From contig NZ_LS483397.1 in NCBI RefSeq assembly GCF_900475595.1, positions 901,001 through 965,000 on the forward strand: a stretch of DNA of 64,000 nt. Direction: 5' to 3'. Both the position numbers and the translations under genes were made by a program. The notes below the pieces were generated by a model that saw only the letters and a program-made list of their open reading frames with translations, did not search any database and had not been told where the DNA came from. This document shows positions 51,989 to 60,386 of the stretch, one piece after another. Position 1 is the first letter of the stretch. Each line of letters starts with the position of its first letter. The DNA is from Streptococcus uberis. GTDB lineage: Bacteria > Bacillota > Bacilli > Lactobacillales > Streptococcaceae.

Positions 51989-54118
51989 TTTGATTTTTTC
52001 TTCTTTGTAGTCGCATGACTCACTGCTACAAACGACTTGTTTGCCACCACCTCGAATTTTCTTTTCAACGAGATAATCACCTGATTTAGGACACTCTCTT
52101 CCTACAGGAATATCCCATGAGGTGAATTCACATTCTGGATAGCGGTCACAGCCATAAAAAACACGATTTTTCTTGGTTTTACGTTCTATAACTTGTCCTT
52201 TTTTACAGATAGGACAGGTCACACCGATTTCTTTAGTTATTGCTTTTGTGTTACGACAATCTGGGAAGTTGCTACAAGCATAAAACTTTCCAAATCGACC
52301 TAATTTAATAACCATAGGGTGACCACAAAGATCACAATCAAAACCTGCTGGTTCATCTTTAATTTGAATTTTTTCGATTTCATCTTCAGCTTTTTCTAAA
52401 TCTTTTGCAAAAGGTTTGTAGAAAGTATCGATGACCGTTTGCCACTGTCTTTCACCAGTTTCAACCTGATCAAGTTTTGCTTCCATTTCGGCTGTAAATG
52501 TAACATTGACGATATCTGGGAAAAATTCAACGATTAATTTATTGACGATTTCACCAAGTTCTGTTGGTTCAAAACGTTTTGCTGAAAGTTTCACGTAATA
52601 GCGTCTTTGAATGACTTCTAAGGTTGGAGCATAAGTAGATGGTCTCCCAACCCCATTCTCTTCTAGTGTTTTAATGAGGGTTGCTTCAGAATAACGGGCA
52701 GGTGGTTGTGTGAAATGTTGCTCAGGATTTGTAGACTCTTTTGTAACGACTTCTCCTTGTGTCATTTCTGGCAGCATTTTATTTTTATCAGAATCATTAT
52801 AAACTGCCATATAACCATTAAATTTAATTTGACTACCATTGGCAATAAATGAAACGCTATTTTGTTCAAGCGTCACTTTGACGGTATCAAAAATTGCTGC
52901 AGTCATCTGACTTGCTACGAAACGATTCCAGATAAGCGTATATAATTTTAACTGATCTTTATTTAAGTATTTTGCAATTGATTCAGGTGTATAGTGGACA
53001 TTGGAAGGTCGAATGGCTTCATGGGCATCTTGAGCGCCATTAGTATTTTTTACCTTGTTACCGTGTTTTGAATAATTACTACCAAATCTCTCGGTAATGA
53101 AGGCTGCTGCTTCATTTTGTGCAATAGGACTAATTCTTGTTGAATCAGTACGCATGTACGTAATGAGACCTTGAGTACCGTTACTACCAAGATTAATCCC
53201 TTCATAAAGTTGTTGTGCAACCATCATAGTTTTACGCGTTCGAAAGTTTATCTTATTGGCAGCATCTTGCTGTAATGATGAAGTGGTATAAGGCATTGGT
53301 GCATTTCGACGGCGTTCTTTCTTTTCAACAGTTGTAACGTCGAAAGCATCACTTTTAAGGTGAGACAAAACAAACTTGACATCATCATTTGTTTCTAACT
53401 TCATTTTCTTTCCATTCAGTCCGTAAAAACTTGCTTGGAATTTTTGTCTCCCCTTTTTGAATAAACCATCTATAGTCCAATATTCTTCAGGTACAAAGGC
53501 CTTGATTTCATTTTCACGATCAATAATAAGTTTCAAAGCAACAGACTGAACACGTCCTGCTGAAAGTCCTTTTTTGACTTTTTGCCATAAAATAGGTGAA
53601 ATAGAATAACCTACAATACGATCTAAGACGCGTCTTGCTTGCTGAGCATCAACTAAATCCATGTCAATGACTCTTGGTTCTAAGAAAGCATTTTTAACAG
53701 CATCTTTGGTAATTTCGTTAAAAACGACACGGTTTTTGTCATCACTTTCAAGACCTAAAATATGGGAAAGATGCCATGAAATAGCTTCTCCTTCTCTATC
53801 CGGGTCACTTGCTAAGAAAACTTTTTTGGCGTTTTTAGCTTCCTTTTTGAGAGAATTTATTAAAGGACCTTTTCCCCTGATATTAATATATTCCGGTTCA
53901 TAATTGTTTTCAAAATCAATAGACATAGATGATTTTTTTAAATCACGAATATGACCCACTGATGCAACAACTTTATAATTTCGGCCTAAATATTTCTCAA
54001 TTGTTTTAGCTTTAGCAGGTGATTCCACAATGACCAGATTTTTTTGAGGACTCGTGGATTTCTTTTTTGTAGCTTTTTTCTTTGCAGGTTTTGCTACGCT
54101 TTTCGTTTTAGTTACCAA
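51986..54118 (-). CDS. topA: DNA topoisomerase I
   Basis: Type IA topoisomerase that relaxes negative supercoils, opposing gyrase. Its 710 residues show the Toprim domain ([27 protein letters not shown]), the active-site region [10 protein letters not shown] with the nucleophile Tyr, and three C-terminal zinc-ribbon-type modules: CDLCGHP...CSNFPDC, CPICKKG...CDRYPEC and CPKSGDY...CSSESC, the last one with altered spacing. The N terminus carries a Lys-rich extension (residues 1-26). The start appears to be TTG at 54118 behind AGGAAG. Own promoter at 54160-54188. Confidence 0.96.
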   Translation of the reverse strand: MVTKTKSVAKPAKKKATKKKSTSPQKNLVIVESPAKAKTIEKYLGRNYKVVASVGHIRDLKKSSMSIDFENNYEPEYINIRGKGPLINSLKKEAKNAKKVFLASDPDREGEAISWHLSHILGLESDDKNRVVFNEITKDAVKNAFLEPRVIDMDLVDAQQARRVLDRIVGYSISPILWQKVKKGLSAGRVQSVALKLIIDRENEIKAFVPEEYWTIDGLFKKGRQKFQASFYGLNGKKMKLETNDDVKFVLSHLKSDAFDVTTVEKKERRRNAPMPYTTSSLQQDAANKINFRTRKTMMVAQQLYEGINLGSNGTQGLITYMRTDSTRISPIAQNEAAAFITERFGSNYSKHGNKVKNTNGAQDAHEAIRPSNVHYTPESIAKYLNKDQLKLYTLIWNRFVASQMTAAIFDTVKVTLEQNSVSFIANGSQIKFNGYMAVYNDSDKNKMLPEMTQGEVVTKESTNPEQHFTQPPARYSEATLIKTLEENGVGRPSTYAPTLEVIQRRYYVKLSAKRFEPTELGEIVNKLIVEFFPDIVNVTFTAEMEAKLDQVETGERQWQTVIDTFYKPFAKDLEKAEDEIEKIQIKDEPAGFDCDLCGHPMVIKLGRFGKFYACSNFPDCRNTKAITKEIGVTCPICKKGQVIERKTKKNRVFYGCDRYPECEFTSWDIPVGRECPKSGDYLVEKKIRGGGKQVVCSSESCDYKEEKIK

Positions 54119-54159
54119 TTTGACACACTTCCTATAACTTAATGGTTAAAGCTTATAGA

Positions 54160-54188
54160 ATAATATCCCATTTTTAATAGACTGTCAA
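54160..54188 (-). promoter_or_regulatory. topA promoter
   Basis: On the - strand TTGACA (54188-54183), 17-base spacer, TATTAT (54165-54160), about 42 bases before the TTG start. Confidence 0.8.
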
Positions 54189-54222
54189 TAAAAAAATTTA
54201 TATATAGGAAGAAAGTTTAAAC

Positions 54223-55068
54223 TCAAAAAAGTTCAGAACTGATTTGAAAGCCATTGGTCACGCACTTTGCGCCTTCTTGAATCAATAAATTACAACCATC
54301 AGAAAATCCATCGATAATATTTCCTGGAATAGCATAAACGTCACGTCCTTCATCCAATGCATGTTGACAGGTTATCAAACTTCCAGAGCGTTTTTTTGCT
54401 TCAACTACTAATACTGCTTTTACGAGACCTGCAATAATACGATTTCGTTCAGGAAAGTGAAAGGAATATGGCTTATCATTAGGGGCATATTCTGATATAA
54501 GGAGATGATGTTGACCAATATAATCTTGTAAGCGGCGATTTTCTTTAGGATATATGTTATTAAAACCAGAGCCAATAATTGCAATTGTTTGACCACCATT
54601 TCTTAAACTACTGAGGTGAGCGGCTGTGTCGATGCCTCTAGCAAGTCCACTGACAATAACATATTTATTATTTAATTCTTCAACAATTTTTTGGACACTT
54701 TTTATTCCTGTTTCGGAAGCCTTTCTAGACCCAACAATAGCTAGTTTAGGTGAATCTAGTAGTTTGATATTTCCTTGGTAGAAGAATAAAACTGGTGGAT
54801 TATGAATTTCTTTTAATAGAGCTGGGTATTCCTTATCTAGAATAGAAATGGAAGGATATTCCATGAAAATTTTTCTAAGTTCCTTACTTTTTAATGCTTT
54901 ATAGTTCTCTATGAATGTAATGGGATCACTACATTTGGATACAACAGCCATATTTCGTAAAGATAAAGAAAGTGATTGTGTAGAGTGTTTCATGTAGGCG
55001 ATGATATTCAGAATGTGATGATTTTTTAGTCCGGCACACTTAAGTTTAAAAATGTCAAAATTATTCAT
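54223..55068 (-). CDS. dprA: DNA-processing protein DprA
   Basis: A 281-residue protein that protects incoming single-stranded DNA in competence and loads RecA. The Rossmann-like DprA core has LAIVGSRKASETGIKSV, YVIVSGLARGIDTAAHLSSL, TIAIIGSGFNNIYPKENRRL and SGSLITCQHALDEGRDVYAIPGNI, and an N-terminal SAM-like helical extension (residues 1-100). No combox (TACGAATA-type) is seen directly upstream, although dprA is a late competence gene in many streptococci. A terminator stands between it and maa. Confidence 0.94.
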   Translation of the reverse strand: MNNFDIFKLKCAGLKNHHILNIIAYMKHSTQSLSLSLRNMAVVSKCSDPITFIENYKALKSKELRKIFMEYPSISILDKEYPALLKEIHNPPVLFFYQGNIKLLDSPKLAIVGSRKASETGIKSVQKIVEELNNKYVIVSGLARGIDTAAHLSSLRNGGQTIAIIGSGFNNIYPKENRRLQDYIGQHHLLISEYAPNDKPYSFHFPERNRIIAGLVKAVLVVEAKKRSGSLITCQHALDEGRDVYAIPGNIIDGFSDGCNLLIQEGAKCVTNGFQISSELF

Positions 55069-55095
55069 TAAATTACCTCTCTACCTAACTATTCG

Positions 55096-55127
55096 AAAAA
55101 AACCTTGAGAAAATCTCAAGGTTTTTT
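55096..55127 (-). terminator. Terminator between maa and dprA
   Basis: AACCTTGAGA / TCTCAAGGTT 10-bp stem with an AAA loop; on the - strand it is followed by TTTTTTT. It overlaps the maa stop codon. Confidence 0.88.
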
Positions 55128-55671
55128 AGAGGTGTTTAATGATTTTGGCAGGGTTACCTGCCAATACAAGATTATCTCCAAATGATTTAGTAACGACGCT
55201 CCCAGCACCCACAACAACATTATCTCCTAAAGAAACACCAGGTAGAATGGTTACGCCGCCTCCTAACCAAACATTATCTCCAATTGTTATTGGAGCCCCA
55301 TATTCAAGGCCTGATATACGCTCATCAGCATTTAAAGGATGTAAAGGTGTCAGTAATTGGCAATTAGGACCAAACATAGCATTATTACCAATTCGGATTT
55401 CGCAGACATCTAAGAGGGTTGTATTATAGTTGGCATAAAAATTCTCTCCTACATAAATGTTACTTCCATAGTCACAAACGAAATAAGGTTCCATATAGAT
55501 AGATTCACCAGTGCTTCCAAGCCAATTTTTTAGGATCTGACTTCTTTTATGACCGTTTCCTTCAGAATTAAAAAGAGCAATCTGTTGACGTGCTTCCTGT
55601 CTCATTTGTTTTAATGTCGAATCGCTTGCATTGTAAAGCTCTCCGGCAAGCATTTTTTCTAACTCAGTCAA
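55126..55671 (-). CDS. maa: Maltose/galactoside-type O-acetyltransferase (hexapeptide repeat)
   Basis: A 181-residue acetyl-CoA-dependent O-acetyltransferase of the Maa/LacA group: N-terminal Mac domain (EKMLAGELYNASDSTLKQMRQEARQQIALFN) and left-handed beta-helix with hexapeptide repeats (IRIGNNAMFGPNCQLLTPLHPLNADERI with catalytic His; VWLGGGVTILPGVSLGDNVVVGAGSVVTKSF). The start is taken as TTG at 55671 (encoding TELEKMLAG), 11 bases after GGAGG; the longer reading to 55689 would put a start inside that site. It follows rnhB after about 30 bases in one operon. Confidence 0.88.
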   Translation of the reverse strand: MTELEKMLAGELYNASDSTLKQMRQEARQQIALFNSEGNGHKRSQILKNWLGSTGESIYMEPYFVCDYGSNIYVGENFYANYNTTLLDVCEIRIGNNAMFGPNCQLLTPLHPLNADERISGLEYGAPITIGDNVWLGGGVTILPGVSLGDNVVVGAGSVVTKSFGDNLVLAGNPAKIIKHL

Positions 55672-55701
55672 TTTTAAAATAGCCTCCAATTGAAATGATA
55701 A

Positions 55702-56475
55702 TCATAACATTGATTTAATAGGTTCATAGCTTGTTCGATGAATAGGTGTCACTCCAAATTGTTTGAGTCCATTTAGATGTGACGTAGTACCGTAACCAGC
55801 GTTTTTTGCAAAATTGTAGCCTGGAAAAGCTTTTTCATAATCCATCATTAAACGATCTCTCGTAACTTTGGCAACGATGGACGCTGCTGCAATTGACATA
55901 GAATTGGCATCCCCTTTTATGATAGATTGTTGGGGAATCGGAGTCTCCAAAGTCATAGCGTCAATTAACAAATAGTCTGGTTCTGTCACATCCCCTTTAA
56001 TATTTTTAATCGCTTCAATCATGGCAACTTTTGTAGCTTGATAGATATTGATGTCATCAATGACATGATTATCAACGATACCAATACCAATACCTAAGGC
56101 TCTTTCTTGAATCGCTTGAAAGATAGAAAGATGTTTGGATTTAGGAATCTTTTTGGAATCATTTAGGCCCTTAATTTTACAATCTATAGGAAGAATCACA
56201 CAAGCAGCCACAACTGGACCAGCTAAAGGTCCTCTGCCAACTTCGTCAATACCAGCAATTAATGAAAACCCTTCTTGATAAAGCACTTTTTCATAGCTGA
56301 GCATCTTATCCAGTCTAAGTTCTTCATCAATCATTGCTTGTATGGCTTTTCTTCGCTTGTTTACAGCTTTTTTAACCCCTACCCTATCATCTGATTCTAA
56401 TTCAATAAAATAGGGGTCAGAGAGCTCAGAAATAGCCTCTAAAAGCCTATTGATTTCTTTAATGGTTTTTGTCAT
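55702..56475 (-). CDS. rnhB: Ribonuclease HII
   Basis: Cuts RNA in RNA-DNA hybrids, including single misincorporated ribonucleotides. The 257-residue protein has the acidic active site starting with Asp77-Glu78 in [14 protein letters not shown] and further acids in LLIDAMTLE, plus the [19 protein letters not shown] segment of HII enzymes. The N-terminal extension (about 60 residues) is typical of streptococci. ATG at 56475 follows AGGTG; it overlaps the rbgA end by 17 bases, indicating translational coupling. Confidence 0.95.
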   Translation of the reverse strand: MTKTIKEINRLLEAISELSDPYFIELESDDRVGVKKAVNKRRKAIQAMIDEELRLDKMLSYEKVLYQEGFSLIAGIDEVGRGPLAGPVVAACVILPIDCKIKGLNDSKKIPKSKHLSIFQAIQERALGIGIGIVDNHVIDDINIYQATKVAMIEAIKNIKGDVTEPDYLLIDAMTLETPIPQQSIIKGDANSMSIAAASIVAKVTRDRLMMDYEKAFPGYNFAKNAGYGTTSHLNGLKQFGVTPIHRTSYEPIKSML

Positions 56476-57313
56476 CAATATCACCTACTTGATCGAGGGT
56501 AAAAACGCCAAGTTTTCCATCTCTGATTTCTTTGATAAAAAGGTTATAGAAACGATCATAATCATCCTTGAAGCCTAAATTCTTTGTCATTTCCATGATT
56601 ATTTCAGGAGTTTCTAAATCTAAATTAATACCTTTAAATCGCTCTTCCAATCTACTGGGATAATGGTGTTTGAAATAATTCAAACCAAAAATGGTTACTT
56701 CATCTAATGGTAAAAGTTGGTCTTTTATAGCACCTGTTAGAGCTAATTTTAAACCGACTTCTTCGTCTTCAAATTTTGGCCAGAGAATTCCTGGTGTGTC
56801 CAATATTTCTAAGTCTTTATTGCTTTTAAGCCATTGTTGTCCTTTGGTGACACCAGGTTTGTTTCCAACGACAGCAATTTTTTTTCCAGCTAAGCGATTC
56901 ATTAAAGTTGACTTACCTGCGTTTGGAATTCCAATAATCATAGTACGTAAACTTTGTTTTTGGATGCCTCTTTCCTGCAATTTTTGAAGTTTTTCTGCCA
57001 TTAATTTTTTGGCTGCCTCAGTAACTTTTTTGACTGTAGCTTGTTCTTTCGAATTAATGGCCAATGTTTTTATCCCTTGTTCTTCGTAATAGCGGCACCA
57101 TTCTTTTGTTAAACTTTGGTCTGCTAAATCAGCCTTATTCAAAATCATTAATTTGGGTTTTTCACCGACTATTTTCGTTAACATAGGATTTTGACTGGAG
57201 AGTGGTAAACGAGCATCGACCAAAATTGTCACAAAATCAACGTGTTTTAAATTTTCTTGTACTTGTCTTCTCGCCTTGGACATATGTCCAGGGAACCATT
57301 GTATTATTGGCAT
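56459..57313 (-). CDS. rbgA: Ribosome biogenesis GTPase RbgA (YlqF)
   Basis: Essential GTPase for late 50S subunit assembly. The circularly permuted G-motif order is visible: G4 LNKAD (about 62-66) before G1 GIPNAGKST (about 121-129) and G3 DTPG. The N-terminal [14 protein letters not shown] and C-terminal RNA-binding region fit the family; 284 residues. ATG at 57313 with AAAGGA is preferred over 57346. An extended -10 (TGTTATAAT, 57373-57365) lies upstream on the - strand. First gene of rbgA-rnhB-maa. Confidence 0.95.
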   Translation of the reverse strand: MPIIQWFPGHMSKARRQVQENLKHVDFVTILVDARLPLSSQNPMLTKIVGEKPKLMILNKADLADQSLTKEWCRYYEEQGIKTLAINSKEQATVKKVTEAAKKLMAEKLQKLQERGIQKQSLRTMIIGIPNAGKSTLMNRLAGKKIAVVGNKPGVTKGQQWLKSNKDLEILDTPGILWPKFEDEEVGLKLALTGAIKDQLLPLDEVTIFGLNYFKHHYPSRLEERFKGINLDLETPEIIMEMTKNLGFKDDYDRFYNLFIKEIRDGKLGVFTLDQVGDIDDKNH

Positions 57314-57421
57314 GTTTTTTCCTTTCAAAAAGTCATTCGTTATCATAATTGCATCATACTCCCTATTATAACATAAGAAATATTGTTAAAAGGATAACAG
57401 ATAGGGAAAATAGTTTATGAC

Positions 57422-57469
57422 TTGATTTAAGTTTTATAAAAATGTATAATCTAGTTATTGAAACTAGAT
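57422..57469 (+). promoter_or_regulatory. Promoter and operator-like repeat of the DUF1836-haemolysin III operon
   Basis: TTGATT (57422-57427), 17-base spacer, TATAAT (57445-57450). The inverted repeat ATCTAGTT-N5-AACTAGAT (57449-57469) starts in the -10 and spans the transcription start; with no U-run it is operator-like. DUF1836 proteins are HTH-like, so self-control is an inference. Confidence 0.7.
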
Positions 57470-57485
57470 GTAGGAGTTTTTAAAA

Positions 57486-57923
57486 ATGTATTTATTACCA
57501 AAATGGGACGAACTTCCAAATCTTGACCTGTATTTGGATCAAGTTATTTTATATGTCAATCAAACAACTTATGAAAAGAGTGCTTTTACTATTAAAGAAC
57601 TAACATCTTCTATGATTAACAATTACGTTAAACATGGTTATCTCGGAAAGCCAATTAAGAAAAAGTATCGTAGGCATCAAATTGCAAGACTCATTGCACT
57701 GACCGTTTTGAAAAAAGCTTTTCCAATTCAAGAAATCAGTTATGTTTTGCAAAAATTACAAAATGATATGACATCGGAAGATTTATATAATTGTTTTGTT
57801 GACTATTGGAATACTGGAAATGAGATAGAAACACCAGAAATCATTATTGCAGCTTGTCAAACAATAAAATCCTATGACAAAACCATGCTATTAATGTCAT
57901 TTATTGAGAAGAATGAGGAATAA
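57486..57923 (+). CDS. DUF1836 protein, MerR-like helix-turn-helix
   Basis: A 145-residue protein of the DUF1836 family. The central section (AFTIKELTSSMINNYVKHGYLGKPIKKKYRRHQIARLIALTVLKKAFPIQEISYVL, positions about 33-90) resembles a MerR-type winged helix without the usual long dimerisation helix. It is probably a DNA-binding regulator. The haemolysin III gene follows after 2 bases. The ATG has TAGGAG upstream. Its likely operator overlaps its own promoter. Confidence 0.8.
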   Translation: MYLLPKWDELPNLDLYLDQVILYVNQTTYEKSAFTIKELTSSMINNYVKHGYLGKPIKKKYRRHQIARLIALTVLKKAFPIQEISYVLQKLQNDMTSEDLYNCFVDYWNTGNEIETPEIIIAACQTIKSYDKTMLLMSFIEKNEE

Positions 57924-57925
57924 AA

Positions 57926-58576
57926 ATGAATCAAAGCTTTAAACAAACTCTCCCTTTGTCATTTGGTGAAGAAGTCGCAAATGCTACAACTCATGCTATT
58001 GGAGCCTTCCTAACCCTATTACTTCTGCCCTTTTCAGCAATTTATGCTTATCAAAGCTATGACCTCCGGGCTGCGATTGGCATCTCAATCTTCGTGATTA
58101 GTCTATTCTTAATGTTTTTATCATCTGCCATTTATCACTCCATGTCATATGGTAGCCCACAAAAATATATCCTTAGAATCATTGATCATAGTATGATTTA
58201 TATTGCAATTGCAGGTAGTTATACTCCTGTTGCTCTATCACTTGTTGGTGGTTGGGTAGGCTATAGTATTATAGTTTTACAATGGAGTATTACTATTTTT
58301 GGAATATTATACAAGATTTTTGCAAAGTCCATCAATGAAAAGTTTAGTTTAAGTTTATATCTCATTATGGGGTGGCTTATTATCTTCATTCTACCAACAA
58401 TAATTTTTAAAACATCACTTTCATTTGGTTTATTAATGCTTTTTGGTGGTCTTTCCTATACTATTGGAGCAGCTTTTTATGCCAAAAAACGACCATACTT
58501 TCATATGATTTGGCATCTCTTTATTCTTCTTGCGTCGTCTCTTCAGTTTCTTGCGATTGTCTTTTATATGTTATAA
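57926..58576 (+). CDS. Haemolysin III family (TrhA/PAQR) membrane protein
   Basis: A 216-residue protein with seven membrane helices of the PAQR superfamily. Conserved features are GEEVANATTHAIGAFLTL, the metal-site motifs SSAIYHSMSY and RIIDHSMIYIAIAGSYTPVAL, and the last His in HMIWHLFILLASSLQFLAI, together a Zn site. Bacillus TrhA affects membrane energetics and fatty-acid balance; haemolysis is doubtful. It is co-transcribed with the DUF1836 gene. Confidence 0.9.
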   Translation: MNQSFKQTLPLSFGEEVANATTHAIGAFLTLLLLPFSAIYAYQSYDLRAAIGISIFVISLFLMFLSSAIYHSMSYGSPQKYILRIIDHSMIYIAIAGSYTPVALSLVGGWVGYSIIVLQWSITIFGILYKIFAKSINEKFSLSLYLIMGWLIIFILPTIIFKTSLSFGLLMLFGGLSYTIGAAFYAKKRPYFHMIWHLFILLASSLQFLAIVFYML

Positions 58577-58659
58577 ATGGCAATAGAATGTTAACAGATT
58601 TAGAACAAGCTTAAAAAATGCTATAATAAAAGACAAAGTCAGGAATGGAAGGAATTATC

Positions 58660-59562
58660 ATGAAAACGGTCTATATCATCTTTAACCCATTATCAGGTAA
58701 GAAAAATGATAGCCTTGCTGCTTTGGTTAAAGAGGAACTCATCGAAAAGGGATTTCAAGCTGAAAATATTAAACTTGTTACACCTCATTCTGCTGAGGAA
58801 GCATTTTTGAAAGCCAAAGAAATATCCCAAAATAAAATTGATCTCGTTATTCCGCTAGGTGGCGATGGAACTATTAATAAAATCATTGGAGGAGTTTATG
58901 AAGGAGGAGCTTTTACAAAAATTGGCCTCATACCTTCTGGAACAGTCAATAATTTTGCCAAGGCCCTTGATATTCCTCTCTCAATGAAACAGGCTATTGA
59001 TGTTATTGCAAATGGTAAAGAGAAAAAGGTTGATATTTGCAAAGTTAATGGGCAATATATGATTAGTAGTTTAACCTTAGGTCTATTAGCTGATATTGCG
59101 GCAGATGTTACACCGCAAGCTAAAAGAAGGTTTGGACCATTTGCTTTTTTAAAGGATGCTGGTCGCATCTTGAGACGTAATAGAACCTATTCACTCGTGG
59201 TTGAAATCGGAGATAAGACAATAACTACGACCACCAAATTCCTTCTTGTGACCATGTCAAATACTATCGCTGGCTTCCCCTCCTTTTCCCCAAATGCTTT
59301 AGTTGATGATGGTATGATGCAAGTTTATACGATGAAACAGATTCATTTCTTAAAATTTCTTTTTCATATTAATGCTTTTAGACGAGGAGATTTTTCGAAA
59401 GCTGAAGAAATTTCACACTTTCAAACCCATCAATTGACCATACGTCCAGCAAATCGTAAAAAGTTTTCACGATCTAGAACTCGCATTGATGGTGATAAAA
59501 GCGATTATATTCCTGTTTCAATGTCGGTCTTGAAAAAAGCTATTACCGTCATTGTCCCATAA
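58660..59562 (+). CDS. Diacylglycerol/lipid kinase family protein (DagK-like)
   Basis: A 300-residue soluble lipid kinase of the DAGK catalytic family, phosphorylating diacylglycerol or a related lipid in phospholipid and lipoteichoic acid turnover. The nucleotide-binding GGDGTINKIIGG (67-78) and GLIPSGTVNNFAKAL motifs are intact, along with GDKSDYIP near the C terminus. ATG at 58660 with AAGGAA is chosen over 58645. A TGCTATAAT (about 58618-58626) precedes it, so it has its own promoter and ends at a terminator. Confidence 0.9.
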   Translation: MKTVYIIFNPLSGKKNDSLAALVKEELIEKGFQAENIKLVTPHSAEEAFLKAKEISQNKIDLVIPLGGDGTINKIIGGVYEGGAFTKIGLIPSGTVNNFAKALDIPLSMKQAIDVIANGKEKKVDICKVNGQYMISSLTLGLLADIAADVTPQAKRRFGPFAFLKDAGRILRRNRTYSLVVEIGDKTITTTTKFLLVTMSNTIAGFPSFSPNALVDDGMMQVYTMKQIHFLKFLFHINAFRRGDFSKAEEISHFQTHQLTIRPANRKKFSRSRTRIDGDKSDYIPVSMSVLKKAITVIVP

Positions 59563-59563
59563 T

Positions 59564-59585
59564 AAAAAGACCTTAAGGTCTTTTT
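59564..59585. terminator. Terminator after the lipid kinase gene
   Basis: Perfect palindrome of AAAAAGACCTT / AAGGTCTTTTT, directly after the stop; works in both directions. Confidence 0.85.
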
Positions 59586-59586
59586 A

Positions 59587-59602
59587 TTTGTCTTATCGAA
59601 AA
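59587..59602. repeat. 16-bp direct repeat, left copy
   Basis: TTTGTCTTATCGAAAA occurs here and again at 60155-60170, flanking the YtxH/small-protein pair (568 bp apart, same orientation). Confidence 0.7.
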
Positions 59603-59608
59603 TCTTTT

Positions 59609-59956
59609 TTAAAATGAGTCCTCCTTGTGATTCTTTAATTCCTTAAGATATTCCTCAACTTGTTCAGAATAGACATCAACAGTTGATTTAGCCTTATCGA
59701 AAAGTTCTTCAGCTTTTTCAGTTGCTAATTGTTTAAACCCATCCAAATTTTTTTTGGAATAATCTATTTTTGCATTTGCACCTTGCAAGAAATGGTGATT
59801 TAATTCTTTAATAAGCTTATTAATGTCGTCTCGTTTTTCTTCACTTTCTTTCAGTAGGAGATTTTTATCTGAATGCGAAAGTGACAAATAAGAAAGAGTG
59901 CCAGCAACTACACCTGTCACTAAACCAATAATTAGCCCATCCCTTTTTGCTTTCAT
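59609..59956 (-). CDS. YtxH-like membrane-anchored stress protein
   Basis: A 115-residue protein with one N-terminal Gly-rich membrane helix (GLIIGLVTGVVAGTLSYLSL, residues 7-26) followed by a long charged helix (about 30-110; KESEEKRDDINKLIKELN, KAEELFDKAKSTVDVYSEQVEEYLKEL) predicted to be coiled. This is the YtxH/general-stress-protein pattern. Function is probably envelope stress related. A 49-residue small-protein gene lies 9 bases upstream in the same operon. Confidence 0.75.
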   Translation of the reverse strand: MKAKRDGLIIGLVTGVVAGTLSYLSLSHSDKNLLLKESEEKRDDINKLIKELNHHFLQGANAKIDYSKKNLDGFKQLATEKAEELFDKAKSTVDVYSEQVEEYLKELKNHKEDSF

Positions 59957-59965
59957 ATGATACCT

Positions 59966-60115
59966 CTATTTCATTTTACGATCATTAAGTATCTTTTTAG
60001 CTAATTTATAAACAGGTACAAGTAATAGAATTAGTTGGAAGACTTCCGCAACATTAACATTATTTTTGCTGTTTGTTGAATTAGCTTTTACTGAATGTTT
60101 TTTTCTAAAATTCAT
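59966..60115 (-). CDS. 49-residue small membrane-associated protein upstream of the YtxH gene
   Basis: A small gene with ATG at 60115 behind AAAGGAGTGAGTTAAA (AAGGAG, good spacing) and stop TAG at 59966-59968. The peptide starts with MNFRKKHSVKANSTNSK, has a hydrophobic stretch (VAEVFQLILLLVPVYKLAKK, about 22-41) and a basic tail (ILNDRKMK). It is tightly linked to the YtxH gene (9-base gap). One membrane helix with positive ends is likely; no known homologue is recognised. Confidence 0.7.
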   Translation of the reverse strand: MNFRKKHSVKANSTNSKNNVNVAEVFQLILLLVPVYKLAKKILNDRKMK

Positions 60116-60384
60116 TTTAACTCACTCCTTTTTTCACCCGTTCAAGAAGTCACTTTTGTCTTATCGAAAAGAAGTCTTTTCAAAGTGACAACATGAAAAA
60201 ATAATATGGTGTTTATAGTCATAAATAAAAATATATTATCCTATCACATTTGCTAAAGTAACCTTAAATAGTGACATATCCATAAGTGACAACACATATA
60301 TTTTTTTATATTGTCATTATACAATGAAAAAGGATGCTCGTCAAGAATTTAGTATCAAAATAAAAAAACTAGAAAAATCTAGTT
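60116..60384. other. Upstream region of the small-protein/YtxH operon with repeated GTGACA words
   Basis: No gene. AAGTGACAACA occurs at 60183-60193 and 60284-60294, and another GTGACA at 60271-60276; GTCACTTT (60149-60156) pairs with AAAGTGAC (60182-60189) to form a long-loop stem. These may be regulator-binding sites for the - strand operon; no clear -35/-10 pair was found. Confidence 0.4.
60155..60170. repeat. 16-bp direct repeat, right copy
   Basis: Exact second copy of TTTGTCTTATCGAAAA (first at 59587-59602). Confidence 0.7.
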
Positions 60385-60386
60385 TT
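60363..60386 (-). terminator. Terminator of the ABC-F gene
   Basis: AAAACTAGA / TCTAGTTTT with AAAA loop, with TTTTTT on the - strand; overlaps the 3' end of the gene. Confidence 0.8.

Noticed and set aside
51986-54118. Truncated third zinc finger in TopA as a mutation
   Set aside because: The altered third module (CPKSGDY...CSSESC) is common among streptococcal topoisomerase I proteins as far as I know, so it is not treated as damage.
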